This document shows positions 46,153 to 54,000 of a stretch of 64,000 bases of DNA, piece by piece (the stretch's first letter is position 1; each line of letters starts with the position of its first letter). A program made the position numbers and the translations under genes. The notes beneath the pieces were generated by a model. It was given only the letters and a program-made list of their open reading frames with translations. It was not told where the DNA came from and did no database searches. The stretch lies in assembly GCF_004137765.1 (NCBI RefSeq), contig NZ_NOIS01000001.1:558001-622000 (forward strand), given 5' to 3'. This DNA comes from Rothia uropygialis. Its GTDB lineage: Bacteria; Actinomycetota; Actinomycetes; Actinomycetales; Micrococcaceae.

Positions 46153-46665
46153 CTAGCCGATTTCGGCCTGAATGATTTGCCACTGGCCTCTCGTCTTGTG
46201 GATGCGGAGGGCTAAAGCCCGGCAACGGTCACTGTTGCCCACAACGACGCTCGCCTCATACTCGTTGCGGCCCACGGGTATGGCACGGACCCGTCGAGGC
46301 CTCAGATTGGTGGGGTTGAAACGTTTGTTCCCGAAAATGGGCTCGGCGGCAACGGGGCCTTCAGCGGTCTCGATCGTAGTCCTCCTCTCGATGCGCTCCA
46401 AGACTCTCGGATGAACCCACCGGACGAGCTGGCTCGGAGATCGTTTGCCCGAGATGACCTCGATAATTGCCACACCCATCGTGCCGGCGATGGCGTGGAC
46501 TCGCCGAAGCTCCTCCCGTGGGTCTGTCGAATGATCGCGCCATTTGTAGAAAGAAGGTGGCCCTTCGGGGTGTGCCCGTGGCGTACCGCGCAGATTTTCG
46601 ATGGACAGGACGGTCCCTCGTTTGATGACGCGCCGTCGGCCTCGATGCTCTGGTCGTGAGCTCAT
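46153..46665 (-). CDS. Rv3235-like protein (DUF6459)
   Basis: 170-residue basic protein of the small Rv3235 family, near secA in Actinobacteria. The first 45 residues are Arg/Lys-rich and probably disordered. The core begins DPREELRRVHAIAGTMGVAIIEVISGKRSPSQLVRWV, in two parts (about residues 48-70, then SPSQLVRWVHPRVLERIERR), and ends in a beta-rich segment (RRVRAIPVGRNEYEASVVV...WQIIQAEIG). The frame is open to 46944, but ATG 46665 with AAGGA 8 bases ahead is the start. Function unknown. The LysM gene lies 89 bases upstream on the same strand. Confidence 0.8.
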   Translation of the reverse strand: MSSRPEHRGRRRVIKRGTVLSIENLRGTPRAHPEGPPSFYKWRDHSTDPREELRRVHAIAGTMGVAIIEVISGKRSPSQLVRWVHPRVLERIERRTTIETAEGPVAAEPIFGNKRFNPTNLRPRRVRAIPVGRNEYEASVVVGNSDRCRALALRIHKTRGQWQIIQAEIG

Positions 46666-46754
46666 GGGAGATCCTTTCATGATCAGGGATGTTGAGTGGG
46701 AGAAGAAGCTATTGCCGGTCAGAGGTTGCCCTCCGGAACCATAGGGCCTCGTGG

Positions 46755-47618
46755 CTATGACGAGAATCGATGGGGCACCGCAAGCACCGTGCCGGCATGG
46801 ATCAGGTGTGGTCTGCCTCGGAGAGCCGACCGGTTCTCCGACTCCACGGCATGCATGGTGCGGAGGATGTCTTCGTCCGTGGCACCGGGCCCGGCCAAGT
46901 GACCTGCTATGGACCATAGCGATTCGCCGCGATGGACGACCCATTCCCGATATTCCACCGAGCTGGAGTCATTCGACCCCGCGGCCAGCGCACGAGGTTC
47001 GCTCATGCTGGGGAAGTACGGCGACGGTTTCCCGGTGGTTTGCGTAGCCAGATCTGAGGGTGTTCGCTGGTCGGGTTGAGGCTCGGAAGCCGTCGGACGA
47101 CCGGCGTAACCACCGAAGAGAGGGCTCACCTGTGCTGAGAGTGAATCTGGGTGAGTTGTTCCAAGGGCGGCGGGACCGCCGGAAATGCTCCCCGGAGTCG
47201 CTAGGGACGGCGCCGATCCGATAATGATGTGAGTGCCCAACACGAGGCCCAAGACCCTGCGCAGAATCGGGTTATTACGCCGATTATTCCGTCCACGTTG
47301 GGCCGAGCTGGATCCTGCCGCGATGGCGATGAGTACGGATGTTCCTTCAACACACCACCACAGCGACATGATGAGAGCGCCCGTCGCGCAAAGCCCCATG
47401 ATGAGTTCGTCGGCAGACGGCTTTGTGCCGCCTGTTCCGGACAGGGCACCGAGAGCCAGCTCGCCGACCCCCAACCGCAAGACCATGTATATGGAGAGCA
47501 AGAGCGGAACCGCTACGGCGCCTAAACCTGCTGCAAGCCGGAGAGTCGCCGGCCGCGGACTGGTCTTTCCGAGATGCGATTGGCCGGGGCGGGGACGAGC
47601 ATGTGAGCGTTTGGTCAT
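46755..47618 (-). CDS. Membrane protein with C-terminal LysM domain
   Basis: 287-residue protein. A basic N-terminus precedes two membrane spans (about residues 28-60 and 72-103) and a possible third (VLGLVLGTHIIIGSAP, about 124-139). A low-complexity linker leads to a C-terminal LysM domain (EWVVHRGESLWSIAGHLAG...GTVLAVP, about 225-283) for peptidoglycan contact. The frame is open to 47801, but ATG 47618 with AAAGGA 9 bases ahead is preferred. Three TTGATG repeats overlap its leader and ribosome site. Likely co-transcribed with the Rv3235-like gene. Confidence 0.83.
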   Translation of the reverse strand: MTKRSHARPRPGQSHLGKTSPRPATLRLAAGLGAVAVPLLLSIYMVLRLGVGELALGALSGTGGTKPSADELIMGLCATGALIMSLWWCVEGTSVLIAIAAGSSSAQRGRNNRRNNPILRRVLGLVLGTHIIIGSAPSLATPGSISGGPAALGTTHPDSLSAQVSPLFGGYAGRPTASEPQPDQRTPSDLATQTTGKPSPYFPSMSEPRALAAGSNDSSSVEYREWVVHRGESLWSIAGHLAGPGATDEDILRTMHAVESENRSALRGRPHLIHAGTVLAVPHRFSS

Positions 47619-47630
47619 CACGGTGTTCCT

Positions 47631-47656
47631 TTGATGCCGTTTGATGCGGGTTGATG
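47631..47656 (-). repeat. Three 10-bp-spaced TTGATG direct repeats
   Basis: TTGATG (CATCAA on the coding strand) occurs at 47631-47636, 47641-47646 and 47651-47656, exactly one helical turn apart. The array covers the expected transcription start to the ribosome site of the LysM gene. Confidence 0.7.
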
Positions 47657-47661
47657 ATCTA

Positions 47662-47690
47662 TATTTACAATGCGCCCGGGCTCCCGTAAA
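47662..47690 (-). promoter_or_regulatory. Promoter of the LysM gene
   Basis: Minus-strand TTTACG (47690 to 47685), 17-base spacer, TAAATA (47667 to 47662). Transcription would begin near 47655, inside the direct-repeat array. TATAGA at 47663-47658 is an alternative -10. Confidence 0.5.
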
Positions 47691-47831
47691 GGCCTGTGGA
47701 TGAATGAAAGGCGCAATAAAGGACCAAGAGTTAATACATAGCCTGCGACAAGTGGATATATTGAGAACACAACCCGGGGTCGCCAGGGATCGTCTTACCA
47801 CCGGAACCTACGGTCCGAAGGGCAGGGGCTT

Positions 47832-48053
47832 CTATCGAACGACGTCGTCTCGATGGTGGATGAGTTCCGCCGTCTTTCTGTATCCTTCGGCGATGTAGTC
47901 CTCGAGGACCGAACGTTCTATGCGCCACTGGCCCCGACCGCCGATCTGGATGGCGGGAAGCTCCCCGGAACGTACCAGGGCCCTCGTCTGCGATACGGAG
48001 ATATTCAGGATGTCGGCGACGTCAGCCAAAGTAAGAAAGCGTCGCGCGGTCAC
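47832..48053 (-). CDS. Small MerR/BldC-like (HTH_17, excisionase-type) DNA-binding protein
   Basis: 73-residue single-domain protein: MTARRFLTLADVADILNIS, then VSQTRALVRSGELPAIQIG and GRGQWRIERSVLEDYIAE, the winged HTH pattern of MerR/BldC/AlpA proteins. It has no effector domain. The frame is open to 48260, but GTG 48053 with GGAAGGA 9 bases ahead gives the family length. A good promoter (TTGAGG-17-TATATA) lies about 50 bases upstream. It sits 213 bases before the LysM gene on the same strand, whose leader carries 10-bp direct repeats of the kind BldC proteins can bind head to tail. Confidence 0.82.
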   Translation of the reverse strand: MTARRFLTLADVADILNISVSQTRALVRSGELPAIQIGGRGQWRIERSVLEDYIAEGYRKTAELIHHRDDVVR

Positions 48054-48110
48054 GGGGAGGAGTCCTTCCGAGATGCTGAGAATCAGCGGTTCGTCCGAGA
48101 GTACACACCG

Positions 48111-48139
48111 TATATATCTCGGGTTATTCACCGCCTCAA
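48111..48139 (-). promoter_or_regulatory. Promoter of the BldC-like gene
   Basis: Minus-strand TTGAGG (48139 to 48134), 17-base spacer, TATATA (48116 to 48111); the leader is about 50 bases. Confidence 0.7.
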
Positions 48140-48356
48140 GTCGTTCACCCAAATATGAACTACCCTCGGTTGCCCGGATCGAGGACGGCATTGCCCACAA
48201 AGAGAACCTGACTGTGAGGCCCGAGTCGCCGTGACAGCTTGTCAGAAGCTGATGGGGCACACTTCAGGTCGAGCAATTCAGGCGCAACGACTACGGAGGG
48301 CGCCTCGTCGGCCTCTAGGATGGTGAGTAGACAGCCACTCCACTTGCAAGGACGAT
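48140..48356. other. Intergenic region between BldC-like gene and pdtaS
   Basis: Together with the promoter just described, this makes a 303-base gap between divergent genes. The only plausible plus-strand signals are TAGGAT at 48316-48321 as a -10 and CAAGGA just before the pdtaS ATG. No gene, repeat or strong hairpin is seen. Confidence 0.5.
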
Positions 48357-49937
48357 ATGACGCTCGCGGAACCTCTACTCAAAACCGGCGAATTCGGCCC
48401 GGGCGACTCAGAGTGGTTGCACCTTTTGGTTGGGGATTGGCAAATGATTGCCGATCTCGCACAAGGTGACCTCGTGCTGTGGTTCCCTGAAGAATTTCAA
48501 TCGAGTGAGCGAAGCGGAAAAGGGCAAGGCGGCCCCGCTCCACAAGCCGGATTCTTGGGGATGGCGCACGTTAGGCCCTCGACAACGCAAACCGTCTTCC
48601 ATCGAGACATGGTGGGGCTTCGAATGAGCTCGCAGGTGGAGACGGCCGCGCGCGCTTGTTGGTACGACCAGGCGACTCAGTTCTTGGACAGAGTGGACTG
48701 GAATGCGGAGTCGACGATGCGCGTAGTTCTGTATCCTCTCGTCCGAAACGGGCGCACGGTCGCCGTTCTGTCGTTGCACCACGGCGAACAATCAGGTCGA
48801 ATGCAGGGAAGACTCGATACCGTCTTCCGTGAGACCGCACGAGAGATCCTCAGTATGGTCGCCCGAGGCGCGTGGCCGGACTTCAGCTCGTCGAATGAGA
48901 CTTCGCGCGGCAACCCGAGGGTCAGTGACGGCGTTATCCGTTTGGACGCAGAAGGCCGAGTCACCTTTGCATCTCCGAATGCTGTATCGGTCTACCGACG
49001 ACTTGGATTTGCGGACGCATTAACCGGGAACCTTCTCGCCGATCTGACTCGAGACCTTCTCCCCGCCGCCGAGAAAGCGGACGAGACTCTCCCGCTCGTT
49101 CTCACTGGACGCATGCCGTGGAGAGGCGAGGTCAGCACGCCCAAGGTCAGCATCACGTTCAGGGCAGTCCCGTTGAGGCGTCAGACGCGACGCGGGGAGG
49201 AGCGGTTCGGGGCGTTGCTCCTCTGCCGTGACGTGACGGAGCTGCGCCGTCGCGAATTGGAATTAATGACCAAGGACGCGACGATCCGAGAAATTCACCA
49301 CCGGGTCAAAAACAATTTGCAGACTGTATCAGCGTTGTTGCGTCTGCAAGCCCGACGAATGACTTCCTCCGAGGGGAAGCTGGGACTCGAGCAGGCCATG
49401 CGTCGTGTGGCCACGATCGCCATGGTGCACGAGGCCCTGTCGCAGGGTCTGACGCAGAACGTTGATTTTGACGAGCTGATCAACCGGCAGTTCCACCTTG
49501 CGGCCGAGGTGGCTTCACCAGGACAGGCGGTTTCAACCGAAATGACGGGCGAGTTCGGTCAGCTTCCTAGTGAACTGGCCACGCCGCTAGCCTTGATCAT
49601 CAACGAAATCGTGGCCAACGCCGTTGAGCACGGACTCGATGGGCATTCCGGGACCGTTACGCTCGATGGGCGTCGAGCCGATGCAACTGATGGCGGGCAA
49701 GAACTCATCGTGACCGTGGGAGATGACGGTATCGGGATGGGAGACAGCTACATCGAGGAATCGGGCGTCTCCGCCTACCGGCCCCCTTCCGAGGGAGAAG
49801 GCCTTGGAATGCAGATCGTCCGGACTCTCGTCGCCAGCGAGCTTAAGGGATCCATAGTCTGGCGTCCGCGTATCGGCGGCGGAACCGAGGTGGTCATCAC
49901 CGCACAAATTCCCGAGCGGGCCGCTGACCGGTCATAG
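48357..49937 (+). CDS. pdtaS: PdtaS-type sensor histidine kinase
   Basis: 526-residue cytosolic kinase of the PdtaS/HisKA_2 class that phosphorylates the ANTAR antiterminator PdtaR. No membrane span is present. A GAF-like domain (about 25-170) leads to a PAS-like domain (about 185-295). The HisKA_2 H box is REIHHRVKNNLQTVSALLRLQ (from about residue 311, here listed by its parts REIHHRVKNN and LQTVSALLRLQ). The HATPase has NEIVANAVEHG, VGDDGIGM and GEGLGMQIVRTL. AAGGA precedes the ATG. The neighbourhood with whiB1 matches Rv3220c-Rv3219. pdtaR itself is not in the window. Confidence 0.92.
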   Translation: MTLAEPLLKTGEFGPGDSEWLHLLVGDWQMIADLAQGDLVLWFPEEFQSSERSGKGQGGPAPQAGFLGMAHVRPSTTQTVFHRDMVGLRMSSQVETAARACWYDQATQFLDRVDWNAESTMRVVLYPLVRNGRTVAVLSLHHGEQSGRMQGRLDTVFRETAREILSMVARGAWPDFSSSNETSRGNPRVSDGVIRLDAEGRVTFASPNAVSVYRRLGFADALTGNLLADLTRDLLPAAEKADETLPLVLTGRMPWRGEVSTPKVSITFRAVPLRRQTRRGEERFGALLLCRDVTELRRRELELMTKDATIREIHHRVKNNLQTVSALLRLQARRMTSSEGKLGLEQAMRRVATIAMVHEALSQGLTQNVDFDELINRQFHLAAEVASPGQAVSTEMTGEFGQLPSELATPLALIINEIVANAVEHGLDGHSGTVTLDGRRADATDGGQELIVTVGDDGIGMGDSYIEESGVSAYRPPSEGEGLGMQIVRTLVASELKGSIVWRPRIGGGTEVVITAQIPERAADRS

Positions 49938-49974
49938 TCTGAGCGGCCTCATTGAGCCGACACCCAACAGAAAA

Positions 49975-50011
49975 CGCCGCCCCCGGAAGAAGAAATCTTA
50001 CGGGGGCGGCG
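49975..50011 (-). terminator. Terminator of whiB1, shared with pdtaS
   Basis: An 11-bp perfect stem (49975-49985 with 50001-50011), loop of 15 bases. On the minus strand it is followed by GTTTTCTGTT, so it mainly stops whiB1 transcripts. Confidence 0.75.
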
Positions 50012-50050
50012 CCATTGATATGAGGGGCGTGTCCATTCAGACGTAGACGT

Positions 50051-50299
50051 CTAGGACGCGCGGCGGGCGCGTGCGGCGCGGCGTTTCATTGCGCGTCGCT
50101 CGTCCTCGCTCATTCCTCCCCAGACACCGGAGTCTTGGCCGGTTTCCATGGCCCACTGCAAGCAGGTGTCCATGACGGTGCAGCTTCGGCAGACGGCTTT
50201 GGCCTCCTCAATTTGAAGGAGGGCCGGACCGGTATTTCCAACCGGGAAGAAAAGCTCAGGGTCCTTTTCGAGACAGGCTGCGCGACTGCGCCAATCCAT
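50051..50299 (-). CDS. whiB1: WhiB1-type Fe-S transcriptional regulator
   Basis: 82-residue WhiB protein close to mycobacterial WhiB1, an essential NO-sensitive [4Fe-4S] regulator binding sigma region 4. It starts MDWRSRAACLEKDPELFFPV. The cluster ligands are Cys9, Cys37, Cys40 and Cys46; the turn GVWGGMSEDERRAMKRR and a basic tail complete the family pattern. Start ATG 50299 has AAGGAGCG ahead. Its leader of about 175 bases contains a short ORF and a terminator hairpin, suggesting expression control by premature termination. It converges on pdtaS. Confidence 0.96.
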   Translation of the reverse strand: MDWRSRAACLEKDPELFFPVGNTGPALLQIEEAKAVCRSCTVMDTCLQWAMETGQDSGVWGGMSEDERRAMKRRAARARRAS

Positions 50300-50372
50300 C
50301 GATGCACGCTCCTTGTTTCACATGTGATGCCCCGTCATGACGCTCCAAAATCGGTTCGCCAGCGAGTAATAC

Positions 50373-50399
50373 AAATAAAGAGCCCCCAGGACGGGGGCT
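50373..50399 (-). terminator. Terminator-like hairpin inside the whiB1 leader
   Basis: Minus-strand AGCCCCC (50399 to 50393), loop GTCCT, GGGGGCT (50387 to 50381), then CTTTATTTGT. The 7-bp G+C stem with T-rich tail lies about 75 bases before the whiB1 start and 15 bases after the leader-ORF stop. Confidence 0.65.
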
Positions 50400-50413
50400 T
50401 GATTGAGAACTTC

Positions 50414-50473
50414 TTAAAGGTTCCCACGTAAACTTCTCGTGAACAAGAGGATCGGTCTGTCAAATCGACACAT
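50414..50473 (-). CDS. Putative 19-residue leader peptide upstream of whiB1
   Basis: Short ORF, too small for ordinary gene finding, encoding MCRFDRPILLFTRSLRGNL. Its ATG lies 7 bases after TAAAAC (50486 to 50481), so it may be translated from a leaderless or nearly leaderless message. It uses codons expected to be rare here (CGA, AGA twice, TTA). Its TAA stop is just ahead of a terminator hairpin in the whiB1 leader. GAGAA within it can pair with TTCTC after its stop. The layout resembles a ribosome-controlled attenuator; expression is not proven. Confidence 0.35.
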   Translation of the reverse strand: MCRFDRPILLFTRSLRGNL

Positions 50474-50480
50474 AAGTGAT

Positions 50481-50511
50481 GTTTTATCTCACACTCAAGA
50501 GCGCTTGACAC
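50481..50511 (-). promoter_or_regulatory. Candidate promoter of the whiB1 leader transcript
   Basis: Minus-strand GTGTCA (50511 to 50506), 17 bases, GATAAA (50488 to 50483); TAAAAC (50486 to 50481) is an overlapping -10 choice. Transcription would start near 50476. Confidence 0.45.
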
Positions 50512-50585
50512 GGAAACCATCCCCGGCGTGATCACGCGGTTGAGCGGGAATTTTTGGTGGATCGGCTGGCACAAATCGGTCCCGT

Positions 50586-50591
50586 TAGAAT
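50586..50591 (+). promoter_or_regulatory. -10 element, probably leaderless membrane protein gene
   Basis: TAGAAT followed by GGGCCC and the ATG at 50598. No ribosome site lies between, and the start point would fall on the ATG. Confidence 0.5.
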
Positions 50592-50597
50592 GGGCCC

Positions 50598-51041
50598 ATG
50601 ACTGACTCTCGATCGGAAGAAGCACGCTTGGAGAATGAGCCCCGCGTGAGTCCTTCCCGCCCCGTTTTCATCTTGGCAGGTCTTGTGAGCCTCGAGGGTC
50701 TCTGTCTTGTCGGAGCAGGAATTTTTCAAACGGTCGAAGTTTTCTTCCAGGACCACGCCATGCCTTTTGGCGCGATCGTCATTATGTCCTTTCTGTACAT
50801 CGGATATGGCCTGTGGCTCATAGGAGCAGCTCGGAGCACCGTCAAAAGCAGTCTGTGGCCACGGGCGCTCATATTGTTGACCCAGATCTTTTTGATTGTT
50901 ATCGCAATGCAGATGGCATCCGCGTGGGGTTGGTTACTCGTGGCAGTTCCCGTCCTGTACGGAGTAATTGTCGGTGTCCTGTTGTTCAGCGCCCCTGTCC
51001 AGAACCACCTCTTGCGGGCGAACGGACTCCGCGAGAGATAG
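50598..51041 (+). CDS. Small four-helix membrane protein, unknown function
   Basis: 147-residue protein with a polar N-terminus (MTDSRSEEARLENEPRVSPS) and four hydrophobic segments: FILAGLVSLEGLCLVGAGIF (about 24-43), FGAIVIMSFLYIGYGLWLIG (about 57-76), ALILLTQIFLIVIAMQM (about 90-106) and WLLVAVPVLYGVIVGVLLF (about 112-130). Proteins of this shape occur near whiB1 in Actinobacteria, but no function is known to me. It seems leaderless. Its last 108 bases overlap the 3' end of the converging FHA-FtsK gene, so both C-termini are encoded on opposite strands of the same DNA. Confidence 0.75.
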   Translation: MTDSRSEEARLENEPRVSPSRPVFILAGLVSLEGLCLVGAGIFQTVEVFFQDHAMPFGAIVIMSFLYIGYGLWLIGAARSTVKSSLWPRALILLTQIFLIVIAMQMASAWGWLLVAVPVLYGVIVGVLLFSAPVQNHLLRANGLRER

Positions 51042-54000
51042 TTCCGCTTCGATGTGACGCGGATTCTGAGAGCTGCCAGCCACACGGGGGACCCTGAAGC
51101 GCTCCCACGTCCCGTGTGACAGGAGAAATCCTTCGTCTTCGTCGAGGCGGAGCTTGTAAGGAGGCGCAGGCTCGGGCCGAAACCCGCACGAACCATTCTG
51201 GATCGGTCCCGCGAAAATCGCGCTCGTTGCGCAGCGTATCGATTCGGCCCATCGGCAGGTGATCGTCGCCGGTGATCCCATGGGAAAAGTGAGAATCGTC
51301 AAACGATGGGAATGAACGATCTCATCGACCCGATCCATCTCGGCAACAGACCAGCTCGGCACATCTCGGACAACGGCCACGTTTGGGCGTGAGCCTGCAT
51401 GGCTACGTTCCTGCGCCTGGCCCAGCCCGGGCGCCATTGGATTGTTTCCGGTCTCGAAGATTCGCCAGCCCAGATGTGGGTTGAAATTCGTCAGTACGTC
51501 CAGGAGCTGTTCTTCAGCGGTACGCGACGCGTAGACCAACGCGAGTGCTTCTCCCGGTACCGCCCGAGCGCGGCATTCCTTCGGTAGAGGCGAGCTCACA
51601 CCTACCAGGATTTCGATTCCGGGCTTTTGTCCCGGACCGGCTGGACACGGCTCTGGGTCAGCGACTCGAGCGCTCGATCTGCGATGGTCTGGCAGGCACC
51701 ACGTCAATTTCGGCTGCGGTCTCCTCATCAACGGCAAATTCATGACAGGTGCGATCGGCCGTCGTTTTGTCGAATCGCTGTCCTGCTTGGCCCGGATCAA
51801 GTCGGCGAGGTCCCTGGTCGCATTCCGCGAAGGTGGAAGCAGCCCCAAAGGTCCCCGGTTCCGGCTCATCGTTCCTTCGCAGACCCACAGGTCGTCGAGC
51901 AGTTCGGCGGATTCGCGTGGGTGAGAAAGTCGAAATTCGTTGGAACCCGAAGCCTGGGCACAGATTTTGGCGGGGCAGTATTGTCGGATGTCGGGCGGAA
52001 GTCTTTTGCCCCCGAGAAGCGCGAGATTCCAGTGGGCGCCGTGAGTAATCATCAAATCCTGAATGTTCTTCGCGAGGTCGTAGCCGAAAGCCACGAAGCT
52101 CTCGAGGAGCCTGTCGGTGCCCTGAACGATCACTAGGGCAGGATTCGAAGGGCCGCTCCGCGGCGTGCGAATGAGCTCCGCCAGGACTTCTACAACGAAG
52201 AGCGGGTCCGCCAGATCGGCCGCGCCACGAATATCTAGCCCTGCCGCCGACGCCTCGGTCATCGTACGGTGAAGTTCCGGATCGCAAGAGATTGCGTAGA
52301 TCGGCTGATTCGCCATTGCCGCTGACATCAAGAGTCTTGTGGCGAAACTCAGTTGACGCTGAACAGGTCCGACGACTTCGAGTGCGCCGAGTTCCCGACC
52401 CGTCCACAACACAGGGCCTTGCCAAGCACGTCGGGGGATTTCGCCGTGGCCCAGGTACAGGCTTTGAGACTCAGCCGTAGCCATACTGCCTGCCACCATG
52501 CGCGGATCTGAGAAGCGAGCAATCCGGTTGTCCAGACGCGGAGGTATGACTGGAGGCGTGGAATCCGATTCGATCCTTCGAACCCGTTCCGTGAATTCAG
52601 CGATATGGTCCCCGAGAATCGAGTCTGTCGACGCGGACGTCTTCTCCGTTCGGACATCACCCACTTCACGGCGCGATGCCCGTGGGATCCTCAAGGGCTT
52701 GAGCGGTGGCGTCCTGGGGAGAGCATCGACATGAAGGGCGTGAAAATGCAGGACCGAGCCGGCAACGCTCACGTATCCCGTGCCCGGGCTAGTAGCCGGA
52801 AGTTCAGCTGCTTGTGGAGTGCCGATCACACCGACGGATTCGGGTCCAGATGCGACGCGGAAACAGACGTTTATCGACACGTTCGCCCGAATATCGGCAG
52901 AAATGGCCCCTTGTGGCCGTTGGGTAGACATGACGAGGTGGATGCCGAGCGATCGGCCTGCCGCCGCTACGTGCATGAGCCTGTCCATGGCAGTGGGGAA
53001 CGTGTCGACCAGGAGCCTGAACTCGTCGACGGCAACCAGGATTTCCGGCAACGGGCACCGCTTCGCGCCGGAATCACCACAGAACCCTTTGGTGTATTCC
53101 GGCCACGAGTGTGCTTTGAGATCCGCGAAGAGCGATTCCCTGCGGCGAATTTCCGCCTCGATGAATGCTAACCCTCGGAGGATGACAGGTTCGTCCAGAT
53201 CGGAGAGAGTCGAGTGGACATGCGGCAAACGAGCTACAGGTCCGAAGCTGGTCCCGCCCTTGAAATCGATGAGGATGAACCCAATACGGTCCGGCGGATA
53301 CCGCAGAGCCAAGGAAGTGAGAATTCCTCGCAAGAATTCTGATTTCCCTGATCCGGTCGTCCCGGCAACCACGCAATGTGGGCCGATTTCATTCAAGTCG
53401 TAGCTCAGAAGCTTCCCGCTTTTGGTCTCTCGCCCGAAATCGACCACGAGCGCTGCATCCTTTCGCGACAGTGACCAGCGGTCCGAAGCGGTCTCGATCG
53501 CGAGGTCTTCCCGTGTGGACAGCCGGCAGGAGGTCACGTGCCGGCTGGCGGGAAGCAAAGAACGATTGACGTGGGCCAATATCTCCAAGAGGTCCAGCGG
53601 TGGAATATCCGGTGCAGAGCAAATCATTCCGGCTCCGCTCGCCGTACCTATGCAGCCGTCTTTCGCCGCGTCTTCGGGCCTGATCACAAGTCCGTCGGGG
53701 GATGGGCTGATTAGAATCCCACCCCATTCGGCAGGTGGTAAGAGGTGGGAAGAGTCCAATCCGATGAAAACGACCATGCCTGGACCGTTCTCCACCCTGA
53801 ATCGGTTCGCGCATACCAACGAAACGGGAGAACTGGAGAACAACGGCGCCCCGTCCACGGAGACGGTCACGACCTGTCCCCAACGTCGCGAAAACTCTCG
53901 ACAGATGTCGCAGTCTTCAGGACAACCGGCCCATTCAAGGGACAAGCCGTCCACCAACAAATGGGCAAGCAGCGTCGCCATGCCGTCCTCGCGACCGTCA

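Noticed and set aside
50335-50625. 96-codon minus-strand frame between whiB1 and the membrane protein
   Set aside because: It overlaps the leader, terminator and divergent promoter signals and has no ribosome site or recognisable product; the shorter ORF at 50414-50473 fits the signals better.
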